Below, in pieces: positions 54,965 to 63,485 of a stretch of 64,000 nt of DNA (the first letter of the stretch is position 1; the number at the start of each line of letters is the position of its first letter). Both the position numbers and the translations under genes were made by a program. The DNA lies in NCBI RefSeq assembly GCF_000734895.2, contig NZ_CP011382.1, forward strand, positions 1,528,700-1,592,699, read 5' to 3'. The stretch comes from Calothrix sp. 336/3 (GTDB taxonomy: Bacteria; Cyanobacteriota; Cyanobacteriia; Cyanobacteriales; Nostocaceae). The notes below the pieces were generated by a model. The model had not been told where the DNA came from and searched no databases. It worked only from the letters and a program-made list of their open reading frames with translations.

Positions 54965-55936
54965 TCATACTCTCAAATTTTCTGCTTTGATAAGTAATTT
55001 TTGTAAAGTTATGCGCTTTAGTTTTTGTTTAATTCGGCTCATAATATACTGATTACAGTTTAATAGAGAGCTTAAGGTTGGGTGGCGATATGACCATAGC
55101 TCCTTTTGGACTTCCTCCCAAACTTCAGTGTACTTGAACCCTTTTTCGGATAAATATTGCTCTAACCAGTTCAAAAAAACTGGACGTTGCAGGTGCCAAT
55201 ACTCTTTTTTAGTTTTTTGTGCGATCGCGCAGCAGCTTTTAGGATGTTGCCGATACTTATACCAGTACTGACTTGCTACGAATACAGGAAATTGTAGACA
55301 AATCTTTGAACAGAAGACCTGATCTTCATAGAGACCTCGGAACGTATCTTCAAAACCACCAACTTTTTCTATTGCCTGTCGTCGCACCAGCATTCCTGAT
55401 ATGCTAATTTTCATTTGTAATAACAACAGAAATAGTATTGGCGGTTGAACAATAGTGTCGAGATATAAACCAGGGTTCTGTAAAAAGATTTGAGGAGTAT
55501 CTACAAAGTCGCTCTTTGTATCTTCAATATTTCCTGTCCAGCTATACCACCATTGAATGGGTCCATAAACCATAGCAGTGTCGGGATGAGAATCTAAAAT
55601 AGCTGTTTGTTCCTCTAATATATTGGATAACCAGATGTCATCGGCATCTAAAAAAGCAATATACTCACCTTTCGCATGGTTAACACCTAAGTTGCGTGTG
55701 GCACTCATACCACAATTTTGATGTCCTTCATGCTCCAAGTAGCGGACTCTTTCTGGATATTTTTTTGCGTATTCTATAGCTATTTTTGTACTAATATCAC
55801 TAGAACCATCATCTACTAGTAATAATTCCCAAGTTTCGTAAGTTTGGGCAAATACGCTTTCAATAGCTTCGATAAAGAACTGCTCACCAGCATTAAAGAA
55901 GATGATGATGCAAGAAATCAGTGGTTTGCTAATCAT
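54965..55936 (-). CDS. Glycosyltransferase, GT2 type
   Basis: About 323 residues from ATG 55936, which overlaps the stop of the deacetylase gene as ATGA; the longer frame to 55984 runs into that gene. Motifs: LISCIIIFFNAGEQFF, LVDDGSSD, FLDADDIWLSN. Paralogue of the GT2 at 52344-53381. Translational coupling to the deacetylase suggests related steps. Confidence 0.9.
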   Translation of the reverse strand: MISKPLISCIIIFFNAGEQFFIEAIESVFAQTYETWELLLVDDGSSDISTKIAIEYAKKYPERVRYLEHEGHQNCGMSATRNLGVNHAKGEYIAFLDADDIWLSNILEEQTAILDSHPDTAMVYGPIQWWYSWTGNIEDTKSDFVDTPQIFLQNPGLYLDTIVQPPILFLLLLQMKISISGMLVRRQAIEKVGGFEDTFRGLYEDQVFCSKICLQFPVFVASQYWYKYRQHPKSCCAIAQKTKKEYWHLQRPVFLNWLEQYLSEKGFKYTEVWEEVQKELWSYRHPTLSSLLNCNQYIMSRIKQKLKRITLQKLLIKAENLRV

Positions 55937-56967
55937 AATTGAAAACACCTTATTAACCAACGGGTAAAGGTTTCGCCATCCCAATCCTCAACCACAACAC
56001 GGGGTAACAAAAAACTATTGCTATTTGGTTGAACTCGGTTAGCTACACTGCAACAAGCACAATTAAATCCTGCTTCTTCTACAAGAGGGATGGTATCGGT
56101 TACGTAACTACCATTGGGATATGAAAAACTCGTGATTGGATGTCCTAAAATTTTCTCCAGATAATCTTTACTTTGCTGAATTTCATCTCGTTGTGAAGCT
56201 ATTGGAAGTTGAGCAAGAAAAGGGTGTGTTACAGTATGGGCACCAATTTCTATCATTCCTCCTGACTCTAATGCAAGCATCTCTTCATTGGAAAGGGAGC
56301 GATGGGTTGAGCGTCCTACTGGTTCAGCATTTGCCCAAACACGTATTTTATCTAGCAAGTTTTCTCGTTCATGCATAGGCAAAAACTGCAACTGTTGATA
56401 TAGTGAGCGATACAGAGTATTACGAGGAGTAGGATTTTCTCCTGTTTCCATTCTCCAATGGTGATCGCGTTGACGATCTGCTTCACTATAATGTGCTGCT
56501 GATCCTAATTCCCATTGGTAGGTTCTACCATTAATATTTAACTGGAGTGAATCCGGTAATGTACCAGGTTGCAATAATAATCTATCTAGCTCATCCCACC
56601 AAAATTCTTGCTTTTGGTCAATCCCACCAGTAGTAACAAAAACTGTAGCTGGGATGTCGTACTTTTCTAATAACGGTTTGGCATTATAGAAGTTATCGGC
56701 GTAACCATCATCAAATGTGACGACAATTGACCGATGTACTGGTTGTCTATTACCAAGGTTTTTTGTCAATTCCTGTAAATGTATCGGGTTCCCATATTGT
56801 CGTAAAACTTCTAGGTGTTCGGCGAAGTGTTTTGGTGTTACACATAGTGACCAGGGATCTGAATCTACTTCAGCTACACGGTGGTACATTAAAATGAGCG
56901 CACCAGGGAAAATTTGATTTTTTAGCTGCTGAAAAGTGTGTCGTACTTTGTTAGTGATAATGCCCAT
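55933..56967 (-). CDS. Polysaccharide deacetylase family protein
   Basis: 344 residues with a NodB domain. The metal and catalytic residues are visible as VVTFDDGYADNFYN (Asp-Asp), IEIGAHTVTHPFL (His-x3-His) and FSYPNGSY. It removes acetyl groups from amino sugars of the glycan. No signal peptide is seen, so it may act on a lipid-linked intermediate in the cytoplasm or be exported without a classical signal. Overlaps the downstream GT2 by 4 bp. Confidence 0.92.
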   Translation of the reverse strand: MGIITNKVRHTFQQLKNQIFPGALILMYHRVAEVDSDPWSLCVTPKHFAEHLEVLRQYGNPIHLQELTKNLGNRQPVHRSIVVTFDDGYADNFYNAKPLLEKYDIPATVFVTTGGIDQKQEFWWDELDRLLLQPGTLPDSLQLNINGRTYQWELGSAAHYSEADRQRDHHWRMETGENPTPRNTLYRSLYQQLQFLPMHERENLLDKIRVWANAEPVGRSTHRSLSNEEMLALESGGMIEIGAHTVTHPFLAQLPIASQRDEIQQSKDYLEKILGHPITSFSYPNGSYVTDTIPLVEEAGFNCACCSVANRVQPNSNSFLLPRVVVEDWDGETFTRWLIRCFQL

Positions 56968-57138
56968 GCTGATTATTTTGTTTTTATGCTTCTAAAACTA
57001 CCTGTTGGTAAGCATGGGGTTAGGAATCAGAAAATTTGAACATGAAATACATCTTCATAGCGATCATCATAAAATTGGGAGGCGTTTTTAACATTATTAA
57101 GATTCAAACGTTGCACTTTTGCACTTAACTCCATTGAC

Positions 57139-57867
57139 TTACTCTTTCACGGCTCTAGCTGTAATTAAGACCTGGTAATCGGGATCGTGATAGTCTAGCT
57201 TGGATTTATCTAATTCTTCAGTTGCCAAGCCATGCAGAAAAGCGATCGCACTTAATACGTTTCCGTAGGCTGTGACTTCTATTTTGTCTTTCTCAAAAAC
57301 TTCCTGAAATAGCTTTTGGATTGAGAGGGTGGTAAAACTCCAGTATTGTCCCCAGCGCTCCATGTCTTCGCTACTAATTTGACTAATACCTGAAATAGTG
57401 ACGAGTAAAACCCCTCCTGGTTTGAGAATCCGGTGGAGAGTTTTAATTGCAGATGGGACATTGTAGATAAATTGCAGGGTTTGAGTGAGGATAATGCAGT
57501 CGAAAGTATCTGATGGCAGATGGTCAGCGTTTGTTAAATCTGCTACGATTGTTGCTTTTGGATTACCTGGTTCTACATGAAGGACATCGCTTTTAGTTAT
57601 GTGATCGCCACCAAATTTGTAGGTGTAGAGAGGTTCTTTAATCTCTAGCACATGACCTTGTATATCGCTTGCGTGACGATCAAGAAAATTTTCAATATAG
57701 TAGCGGTCAACTGGTAAACCTCGATCGAAGCCAAAATCTTTACTGATAGGCTTGACTTTTCCCAAGCTACCAAGGTTGATCATTCCTAATGGAGGACGAC
57801 CATAACGTATACTTTTTAGCCAATGATATACAGGAGTTGGCAATTTGTTAACGAAATTGAGGTTCAT
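57139..57867 (-). CDS. SAM-dependent methyltransferase, copy 1
   Basis: 242 residues, class I methyltransferase pattern: HVLEIKEPLYTYKFGG, VLHVEPGNPKATIVADLTNAD, CIILTQTLQFIYN and ILKPGGVLLVTI. The glycine-rich SAM site is weak (LEIKEP), as in its tandem paralogue. It is probably used to methylate a sugar of the surface glycan or a lipid-linked intermediate. Overlaps the upstream copy by 4 bp (ATGA). Confidence 0.85.
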   Translation of the reverse strand: MNLNFVNKLPTPVYHWLKSIRYGRPPLGMINLGSLGKVKPISKDFGFDRGLPVDRYYIENFLDRHASDIQGHVLEIKEPLYTYKFGGDHITKSDVLHVEPGNPKATIVADLTNADHLPSDTFDCIILTQTLQFIYNVPSAIKTLHRILKPGGVLLVTISGISQISSEDMERWGQYWSFTTLSIQKLFQEVFEKDKIEVTAYGNVLSAIAFLHGLATEELDKSKLDYHDPDYQVLITARAVKE

Positions 57868-58625
57868 GATGCTACCTCAGCTTTGACAACCCTAATAGTA
57901 ATTAAGACTTGGTACTCATCATCTTTGTAATCAAGCTCTTCCTTGCTCAATTCTTCTACAGCCAGTCCTTGTAAAAAGGCGATCGCAGTGAGAACATTAC
58001 CATGTGTTTCAACTTCAATATTGATTTTGGGAAAAAACTCTTCAAATAACATCCGTGCTGATTGAGCAGTCAAAGCCCAGCACCAATCACTACCCCAATC
58101 ACATTTGACTACTTGGCTGATACCGGGAACAGTTACTAGTAATATCCCACCTGGCTTTAGGATGCGATACAAATTTGCTAAACCCGTTTTCATATCGTAA
58201 AGAAGGTGAAGAGTTTGCGTCAGAATTACGCAGTCAAAAGCCTCTGAGGGAATGTTATCGGCATTAGTTAAGTCACCCACAATAGTTGCTTCTGGGTTAC
58301 CTTCAACCACATGCAACACATCACTTTTGGTAACGCGATCACCCCCAAATCTACGGGTATAAGTCGCTTCTCCAATCTCCAACACTCGTCCGTGAACATC
58401 ATAAGCCTGACGAGCAAGGAAATTTTCGATATAGTAGCGATCTATCGGAAGACCCCGATCATAGCCAAATTCTCTACTGATAGGTTTCAAACGTCTCAAG
58501 TTGCCAAAATTAATAGTACCCACTAGTGGGCAATATTCCTTTCCTTTCAATTGAGTGCCTAACCAATTAGAGATAGCTGATGGCAATTTTCGCTTGGCTA
58601 TTTGCTTTAAATGTTTTGTATTCAT
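57864..58625 (-). CDS. SAM-dependent methyltransferase, copy 2
   Basis: 253 residues, strongly related to the downstream copy through its whole length (FGYDRGLPIDRYYIENFLARQ against FGFDRGLPVDRYYIENFLDR). RVLEIGEATYTRRFGG contains the SAM loop and LHLLYDMKTG replaces LQFIYNVPSA. A GGAAG lies 9 bases upstream of the ATG. A tandem duplication; the two copies may methylate different positions. Confidence 0.86.
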   Translation of the reverse strand: MNTKHLKQIAKRKLPSAISNWLGTQLKGKEYCPLVGTINFGNLRRLKPISREFGYDRGLPIDRYYIENFLARQAYDVHGRVLEIGEATYTRRFGGDRVTKSDVLHVVEGNPEATIVGDLTNADNIPSEAFDCVILTQTLHLLYDMKTGLANLYRILKPGGILLVTVPGISQVVKCDWGSDWCWALTAQSARMLFEEFFPKINIEVETHGNVLTAIAFLQGLAVEELSKEELDYKDDEYQVLITIRVVKAEVAS

Positions 58626-58733
58626 TAAAAAAAACTTCCAACAATTAGTAACTTACGTTTAATGATTAACATGTTGCAGAGTAATTCGGGTACTGTCATG
58701 ATTGAAACTATCTTTTACCAACAGAAGTTCAAA

Positions 58734-59855
58734 TCATCTTGCTGAACTTTTCAACTGAGTCCATTGATTTCTCAGCCATTGATGAATAGGGACAGGTAAT
58801 GTTTTTTGCCCAGTGAACTTTAGTAGTTTTTTGATATCCTTCATAGGATGTTCATCCTGACTTATAACCTCACCCCAGGAAAGCTTAAGCTTGAGGTCAG
58901 CAGAAATACGGTTATTTTTAGTATTATTAAATTTTTCTGCGTAATTTGTTGTAGCGAAAATCCAGGTATTGTCCTGAGAAGCTAAGTTATTGGAACAGGT
59001 TAAAGCCCTTATAAATTGGTCACGTATTTCTTGAACCATTTTTGTTGCGCGTTCAGAACATTCCTTGGCTTTCATCCTTGCCTCTTCTGTCAGGCAATAG
59101 TCAAAGGCTTGCTGTAATGCTTCGTCGGTGATTTCATCAGCTTTAAACACTACAGGCCAACCGATGGTTTCTGCCTGACGTATAATTTTTAGACTGTCAC
59201 CACCTGGGTCGATAGAGAGTGTAGGAACTCCATTTTTTAGAGATAACACTGTTCCGTGCAGACGTGTTGTTATCACCATATCCATACGGGCAAGAATTGA
59301 CTCAATCTCGGCTGGACTACGGAACCCCCTACTATTTTCGTCTAAGCGAGTATCAATTTCTACCACTGATATTTGTCGCGATTCCACAAGTCGTTGGACA
59401 GCAGCATATGCAACTTCCTCAAATGCTGCTCCGTAAGGTTCAACCAAGCAAACACCTACAACAGGTACTAACTCTCGACGTGATAGAAATGTAATATCAG
59501 GGCGGGCACATACAGAACTATCCCGTTCAATCAAAACATCAAAAGGATTCCACTGATCAAGCGGTTCCAGCATGGTCAAATCAATCCCAATGGTGTGGCA
59601 ACTGGCGAAGCGCTTCAGGAAATCATCTCCCCCTCTTTCTCTTCCGAAAGGACCGCATACAAAAATTACGTGTGAATAGTTATTAGGATCTGCGTTTTCC
59701 AGAGCTATCCCCTCTCGAAATGGAGGAATAACCGCAATATCGTAGGGAAAACTAATATGGTCAAGCCAATCACACACAAGTTCAGCAGCCAATAAGTCTC
59801 CGGCTGTTGCACCTCCACCTTCAATGCTAAAGCAACCTGCAACAAGAACCTTCAC
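58734..59855 (-). CDS. Polysaccharide pyruvyl transferase family protein
   Basis: 373 residues from the GTG at 59855. This start has AAGGAGA 7 bases upstream and begins at the family's first strand (KVLVAGCFSIEGGGATAGD). The longer frame from 59966 would overlap the ABC ATPase gene by 50 bp. The C-terminal VITTRLHGTVLSLKNGVPTLSIDPGGDSLK is the pyruvyltransferase signature (PS_pyruv_trans). It transfers a pyruvate ketal from phosphoenolpyruvate onto a sugar. Confidence 0.88.
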   Translation of the reverse strand: MKVLVAGCFSIEGGGATAGDLLAAELVCDWLDHISFPYDIAVIPPFREGIALENADPNNYSHVIFVCGPFGRERGGDDFLKRFASCHTIGIDLTMLEPLDQWNPFDVLIERDSSVCARPDITFLSRRELVPVVGVCLVEPYGAAFEEVAYAAVQRLVESRQISVVEIDTRLDENSRGFRSPAEIESILARMDMVITTRLHGTVLSLKNGVPTLSIDPGGDSLKIIRQAETIGWPVVFKADEITDEALQQAFDYCLTEEARMKAKECSERATKMVQEIRDQFIRALTCSNNLASQDNTWIFATTNYAEKFNNTKNNRISADLKLKLSWGEVISQDEHPMKDIKKLLKFTGQKTLPVPIHQWLRNQWTQLKSSAR

Positions 59856-59916
59856 AAAAAAATCTCCTTGACTAAATGAGGGATAAATATAATTAGCAAT
59901 AGCTGATGTTACTGAC

Positions 59917-61176
59917 TTATGCGGGTTTGACCCATCGGTGTTGGATAAGGACATTACCATAGCCAATCACCCTGTCCACCGGGCGGCCTCGTAAGTTTCC
60001 TTGCTCAACATCAAAAAGAGCAGCTCCTTTGATATCATCTTGAAATTCTCCATTGCACATGATTGAAGCATTAATTCGATAGCGACCAGGCATAAGCAAC
60101 AGTTCATCAATCTCGCAAATGAACTTGGTCTCTTGGTGCGAATTAGTCATATCCTCTTGACTATGTACAGCAGAGTCAAAATATGTGACTGGCTGTCCAT
60201 ATTGGTCGTAAATAGTAAAGCAGCAGGAAAGTCCCGAAAGAATTCCAGTTATATGGAAGGTAAAAACAGCAGGAAACCCTGTTGCCAAAGTAGAAGATGG
60301 ATGACTTCCACCAGTGGAAATTTCTACCTTAGAAAGTTGCAGATGACCTTTACCGTGACGGTCTGTCCGCGTTAAAAGGTTTTCAAAAGAGGCTTGTTCA
60401 AGGTTTTTTAAGTAAGTCCTAACCGCTCCATCTGCTGTATCGTCAACTAAGATGGTTCCTTGCTTCAACAAAACCCCTCGACTACAAAGAGCCTGAACAG
60501 TGCCCAGATTATGACTTACAAAGATAACGGTTCGCCCTTCTTTAGCCACATCCTCCATCTTACCCAAACACTTCTTCTGAAATTGCACATCCCCTACTGC
60601 CAACACTTCATCTACGATTAGAATCTCTGGTTCCAAGTGAGCAGCCACCGCAAACGCTAACCGCACATACATCCCCGATGAATACCGTTTCACAGGTGTA
60701 TCTAAAAACTTTTCAACCTCAGCAAAAGCAACAATCTCATCAAACTTGCGGGTAATATCTACCTTGCTCATTCCCAAGATTGCACCATTGAGAAAAATAT
60801 TTTCTCTACCTGTCAATTCTGGATGAAAACCTGTACCCACTTCCAGTAAACTCGCAACTCTTCCCTTGATCCGGATGCTTCCAGATGTTGGTTCCGTAAT
60901 TCGACTTAATATTTTTAATAATGTTGATTTACCTGCACCATTACGCCCAATAATTCCTACTCTATCGCCCTGCTTAATATCAAAAGAGACATCCTTCAGC
61001 GCCCAAAATTCTTCACGACTGGAATCAAATTCTTTCTTCCCACGGGGATTGAAACTATTAACTATAGACTTGCTGACATTAGTGATAGCACCGCGAAATG
61101 TCTTATAACTCTCTTCCTGATGAGCAAGTACATACTTCTTACTTAAGTTTTCAACCCGGATGACAGTATCGGACAT
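59917..61176 (-). CDS. Polysaccharide ABC exporter ATP-binding protein (Wzt-like)
   Basis: 419 residues. ATPase: GRNGAGKST near 78, signature YSSGMYVRLAFAVA, Walker B ILIVDEVLAVGD, H-loop FVSHNLGTV. The C-terminal 170 residues (about 245-419) form a Wzt-type carbohydrate-binding domain (AVFTFHITGIL...CCFTIYDQYGQPVTYFD...GRYRINASI), which selects the finished polysaccharide. The permease gene lies upstream, separated by a 226-bp gap with a tandem repeat. The pair exports an undecaprenyl- or lipid-linked glycan. Confidence 0.93.
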   Translation of the reverse strand: MSDTVIRVENLSKKYVLAHQEESYKTFRGAITNVSKSIVNSFNPRGKKEFDSSREEFWALKDVSFDIKQGDRVGIIGRNGAGKSTLLKILSRITEPTSGSIRIKGRVASLLEVGTGFHPELTGRENIFLNGAILGMSKVDITRKFDEIVAFAEVEKFLDTPVKRYSSGMYVRLAFAVAAHLEPEILIVDEVLAVGDVQFQKKCLGKMEDVAKEGRTVIFVSHNLGTVQALCSRGVLLKQGTILVDDTADGAVRTYLKNLEQASFENLLTRTDRHGKGHLQLSKVEISTGGSHPSSTLATGFPAVFTFHITGILSGLSCCFTIYDQYGQPVTYFDSAVHSQEDMTNSHQETKFICEIDELLLMPGRYRINASIMCNGEFQDDIKGAALFDVEQGNLRGRPVDRVIGYGNVLIQHRWVKPA

Positions 61177-61242
61177 TTACCTAGCTCCTCCTTGAGTCAT
61201 ATCTTTAAACCATGGGAATTACGCGATCGAAGTGAGAAAACG

Positions 61243-61388
61243 AGACTTTGGGATTGCTTCCTTACGTCGCAATGACATAAATTTGTTGCTCTAGACTTTG
61301 GGATTGCTTCCTTGCGTCGCAATGACATAAATTTGTTGCTTTAGACTTTGGGATTGCTTCCTTGCGTCGCAATGACATAAATTTGTTG
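61243..61388. repeat. Three tandem copies of a 50-bp repeat
   Basis: The unit begins AGACTTTGGGATTGCTTCCT, with GTCGCAATGACATAAATTTG following. Copies start at 61243, 61293 and 61343 with only a few substitutions. The core TTGC(...)GCAATGACA is the same dispersed family as 8881-8996. It lies between the Wzt and Wzm genes. Confidence 0.95.
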
Positions 61389-61402
61389 TCCCTCCACAAT
61401 TC

Positions 61403-62230
61403 CTAAACTACGTCTGCAAATGTGCGTTCCATCCTGCGAAAATACCAAATTCCGCTCACGAGAATGAGAACAACTAAACCTGTAGACAATGCAAACCCAG
61501 GGAAATATATCTGCGATTCTCCCCCCAAAATTGCCCAGCGAAACCCGTCAATCACTCCCACCATAGGGTTAAGTGAATATATTAAGCGCCACTCAGGAGG
61601 AACAACCTGACTACTGAAACCCACCGGTGAAATATATAAACCGAATTGGACAATAAAGGGCACTATATAGCGAAAATCTCGATATTCCACGTTCAACGCT
61701 GCTAACCACAACCCCGTACCCATAGAAGCAGCAAAGGCAATGAGAATAAATAAGGGCAGGGTGAGGATACGCCAGTCAGGTATAAAATTGTAGTATGCCA
61801 TTAATCCTAATAAAATTATCCCAGAAATCATAAAGTCTACAAAACTGACTATGACTGCACTAGTGGGGACAATTAACCGGGGAAAATAGACTTTAGATAA
61901 AAGGTTAGCATTATTAATTAAGCTGTTACTGCATTCACTCAAAGCACCAGAGAAAAACTGCCAAGGTAAAAGAGCAGCGAATACCATAATTGGGTAGGGT
62001 GTATTTCCTTCGGTGGGTAGTTTGGCGAGACTGCCAAAAACAACAGAGAAAACCACCATCGTTAAAAAGGGGCGAATTAATGCCCATGCCATACCAATTA
62101 TAGTTTGCTTGTAGCGCACTAAAATATCGCGCCATGCCAAGAAGTAGAATAGCTCCCTATATTTCCACAAGTCGCGCCAATACTGGCTTTCAGTGCGACC
62201 GGCTTCGATGATGAGTTCTTTGCTGTTCAT
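61403..62230 (-). CDS. Polysaccharide ABC exporter permease (Wzm-like)
   Basis: 275 residues from ATG 62230 (a TTG precedes it by one codon). Six membrane helices of the ABC-2 type, with the typical RDILVRYKQTIIGMAWALIRP amphipathic start and WRLIYSLNPMVGVIDGFRW near the end. It forms the channel with the Wzt-like ATPase. Upstream is a 439-bp gap before the WecG/TagA-type gene. Confidence 0.93.
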   Translation of the reverse strand: MNSKELIIEAGRTESQYWRDLWKYRELFYFLAWRDILVRYKQTIIGMAWALIRPFLTMVVFSVVFGSLAKLPTEGNTPYPIMVFAALLPWQFFSGALSECSNSLINNANLLSKVYFPRLIVPTSAVIVSFVDFMISGIILLGLMAYYNFIPDWRILTLPLFILIAFAASMGTGLWLAALNVEYRDFRYIVPFIVQFGLYISPVGFSSQVVPPEWRLIYSLNPMVGVIDGFRWAILGGESQIYFPGFALSTGLVVLILVSGIWYFRRMERTFADVV

Positions 62231-62260
62231 CAAGTTATCCGTTGGTTGTTTCTATGGGTG

Positions 62261-62299
62261 GTGAGTAATGAGTAATAAGTAGTGAGTAATGAGTGAATT
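62261..62299. repeat. STRR heptamers, inverted orientation (AGTAATG)
   Basis: Degenerate copies of AATGAGT/AGTAATG, the reverse complement of the ACTCATT unit found at 1444 and 14311. Confidence 0.85.
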
Positions 62300-62306
62300 A
62301 TCAGTA

Positions 62307-62323
62307 GGGAGCAAGATGCTCCC
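62307..62323. repeat. Hairpin GGGAGCA-AGA-TGCTCCC
   Basis: A perfect 7-bp stem with a 3-base loop, similar to 23774-23790. No clear T-run on either strand, so a dispersed palindrome rather than a proven terminator. Confidence 0.6.
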
Positions 62324-62470
62324 ACTACTTGGGAACTACTTGGGAAAATTTAGTTTATGTCACCAGGTGTGACAGGAGCGATCGCCGCTTCGGCGGAGCA
62401 TAGCTCTATCGCCATGATAATTTATCCTTTTCAGGCAAAAGTCAGTGATGATGTATGAATACCCATGGCG

Positions 62471-62518
62471 ATCGCGTAGCGGCTCTTGCAGAGCATCGCA
62501 TAGCGGCTCTCAGAGAGC
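62471..62518. repeat. 24-bp tandem repeat (two copies)
   Basis: Units beginning ATCGCGTAGCGGCTCT and ATCGCATAGCGGCTCT, followed by a third partial ATCGC. Each contains a GCTCT/AGAGC palindrome. Confidence 0.85.
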
Positions 62519-62669
62519 ATCGCTAGTTTTTCTGTCTTAGCTCAGATTTGTTTGTGAACTTCTATTAAAGCTTTCAGTGTTTTTGCGGATAATCCGGACA
62601 GTTTTGACAAAAAATTAAAATTGATTGTAATTAATGTGACAAGGAGTGATGTAACCTAAGTCACCGCAA

Positions 62670-63485
62670 CTATTCTAGCCTCCAGCCTAAATACCGTTCC
62701 CGGATATGCAAAGGAGTACTAAAGGAACTAGATGCGAGTAATTGCCTCAATGCCAACAAGACGAAGGCAGGAATAGTAGTAGTATATCGTTGCCACAGAC
62801 GACGAGGTTCTTGCAACCAACGATAAAGCCACTCTAAACCGAAGTCACGCACCACACGGGGCGCTCTTTTCTGGATACCTGCATAAACAGGGAAAACTCC
62901 CCCCAACCCAATCATTACTGATTGAATTCTATCCTTGTGTTGCGCCATCCATCTTTCCTGTTTGGGACATCCCAAGGAAACTAAAACCAAACCTGCACCA
63001 CTGGCATGGATTTTCTCAATTAATGCTTCGTCTTCACTTTTGGTTAAAGGACGAAATGGCAGGGGTTCCATGGCAGCAATTTTCAATTCTGGAAACTCTT
63101 GCTCGATTTTTTGGCGCATTTTAGAGAGAATTTCACCTTGGGAACCCACAAAGAAAATACTGATATCTAACTTTTGGGCTAACTCACAGATGGCAGTGAA
63201 AATATCCATTCCTGCAACACGGTCTTGATAACGCGCCCCCATTAACCGCATCATCCATACTAGAGGCATTCCATCGGGTGTCACTAAGTCGGAATTCCTC
63301 AGCACCATGGCAAAATCTGGATTCCAATGGGCTTCCATGAGCATATGTACATTGGCGACACAAACTGTCTTACTTTCGCGGGCGATCGCCCACCGTAAAA
63401 TCGTCTGTATCTGATCATCAAATCTCAGAGCGGTAATCGGGAAATCTAGCACCTTTTGAGTAGGCAGAAATGCTCTTCCTACCAT
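62670..63485 (-). CDS. WecG/TagA/CpsF family glycosyltransferase (GT26)
   Basis: 271 residues. Family motifs: TVCVANVHMLMEA, SDLVTPDGMPLVWMMRL near 88 and the C-terminal LVSLGCPKQERWMAQH near 178, then GLGGVFPVYAG and RAPRVVRDFGLEWLYRW. AGGAGT lies upstream of the ATG. Members transfer N-acetylmannosamine-type or uronic sugars onto lipid carriers early in polysaccharide synthesis. As the first gene of the locus it may help set up the lipid-linked acceptor. Confidence 0.93.
   Translation of the reverse strand: MVGRAFLPTQKVLDFPITALRFDDQIQTILRWAIARESKTVCVANVHMLMEAHWNPDFAMVLRNSDLVTPDGMPLVWMMRLMGARYQDRVAGMDIFTAICELAQKLDISIFFVGSQGEILSKMRQKIEQEFPELKIAAMEPLPFRPLTKSEDEALIEKIHASGAGLVLVSLGCPKQERWMAQHKDRIQSVMIGLGGVFPVYAGIQKRAPRVVRDFGLEWLYRWLQEPRRLWQRYTTTIPAFVLLALRQLLASSSFSTPLHIRERYLGWRLE

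Larger units (their letters stand above)
62231..62669. other. Intergenic region with repeats between wzm-like and wecG-like genes
   Basis: 439 bases without a gene. It contains inverted STRR heptamers (62261-62299), a GGGAGCA/TGCTCCC hairpin (62307-62323), a HIP1-centred palindromic stretch near 62384-62420 and two 24-bp tandem repeats (62471-62518). It may hold the promoter of the exporter part of the locus. Confidence 0.6.

Noticed and set aside
61243..61388. CRISPR-like repeat-spacer structure
   Set aside because: The whole 50-bp unit repeats with few changes, so there are no unique spacers.
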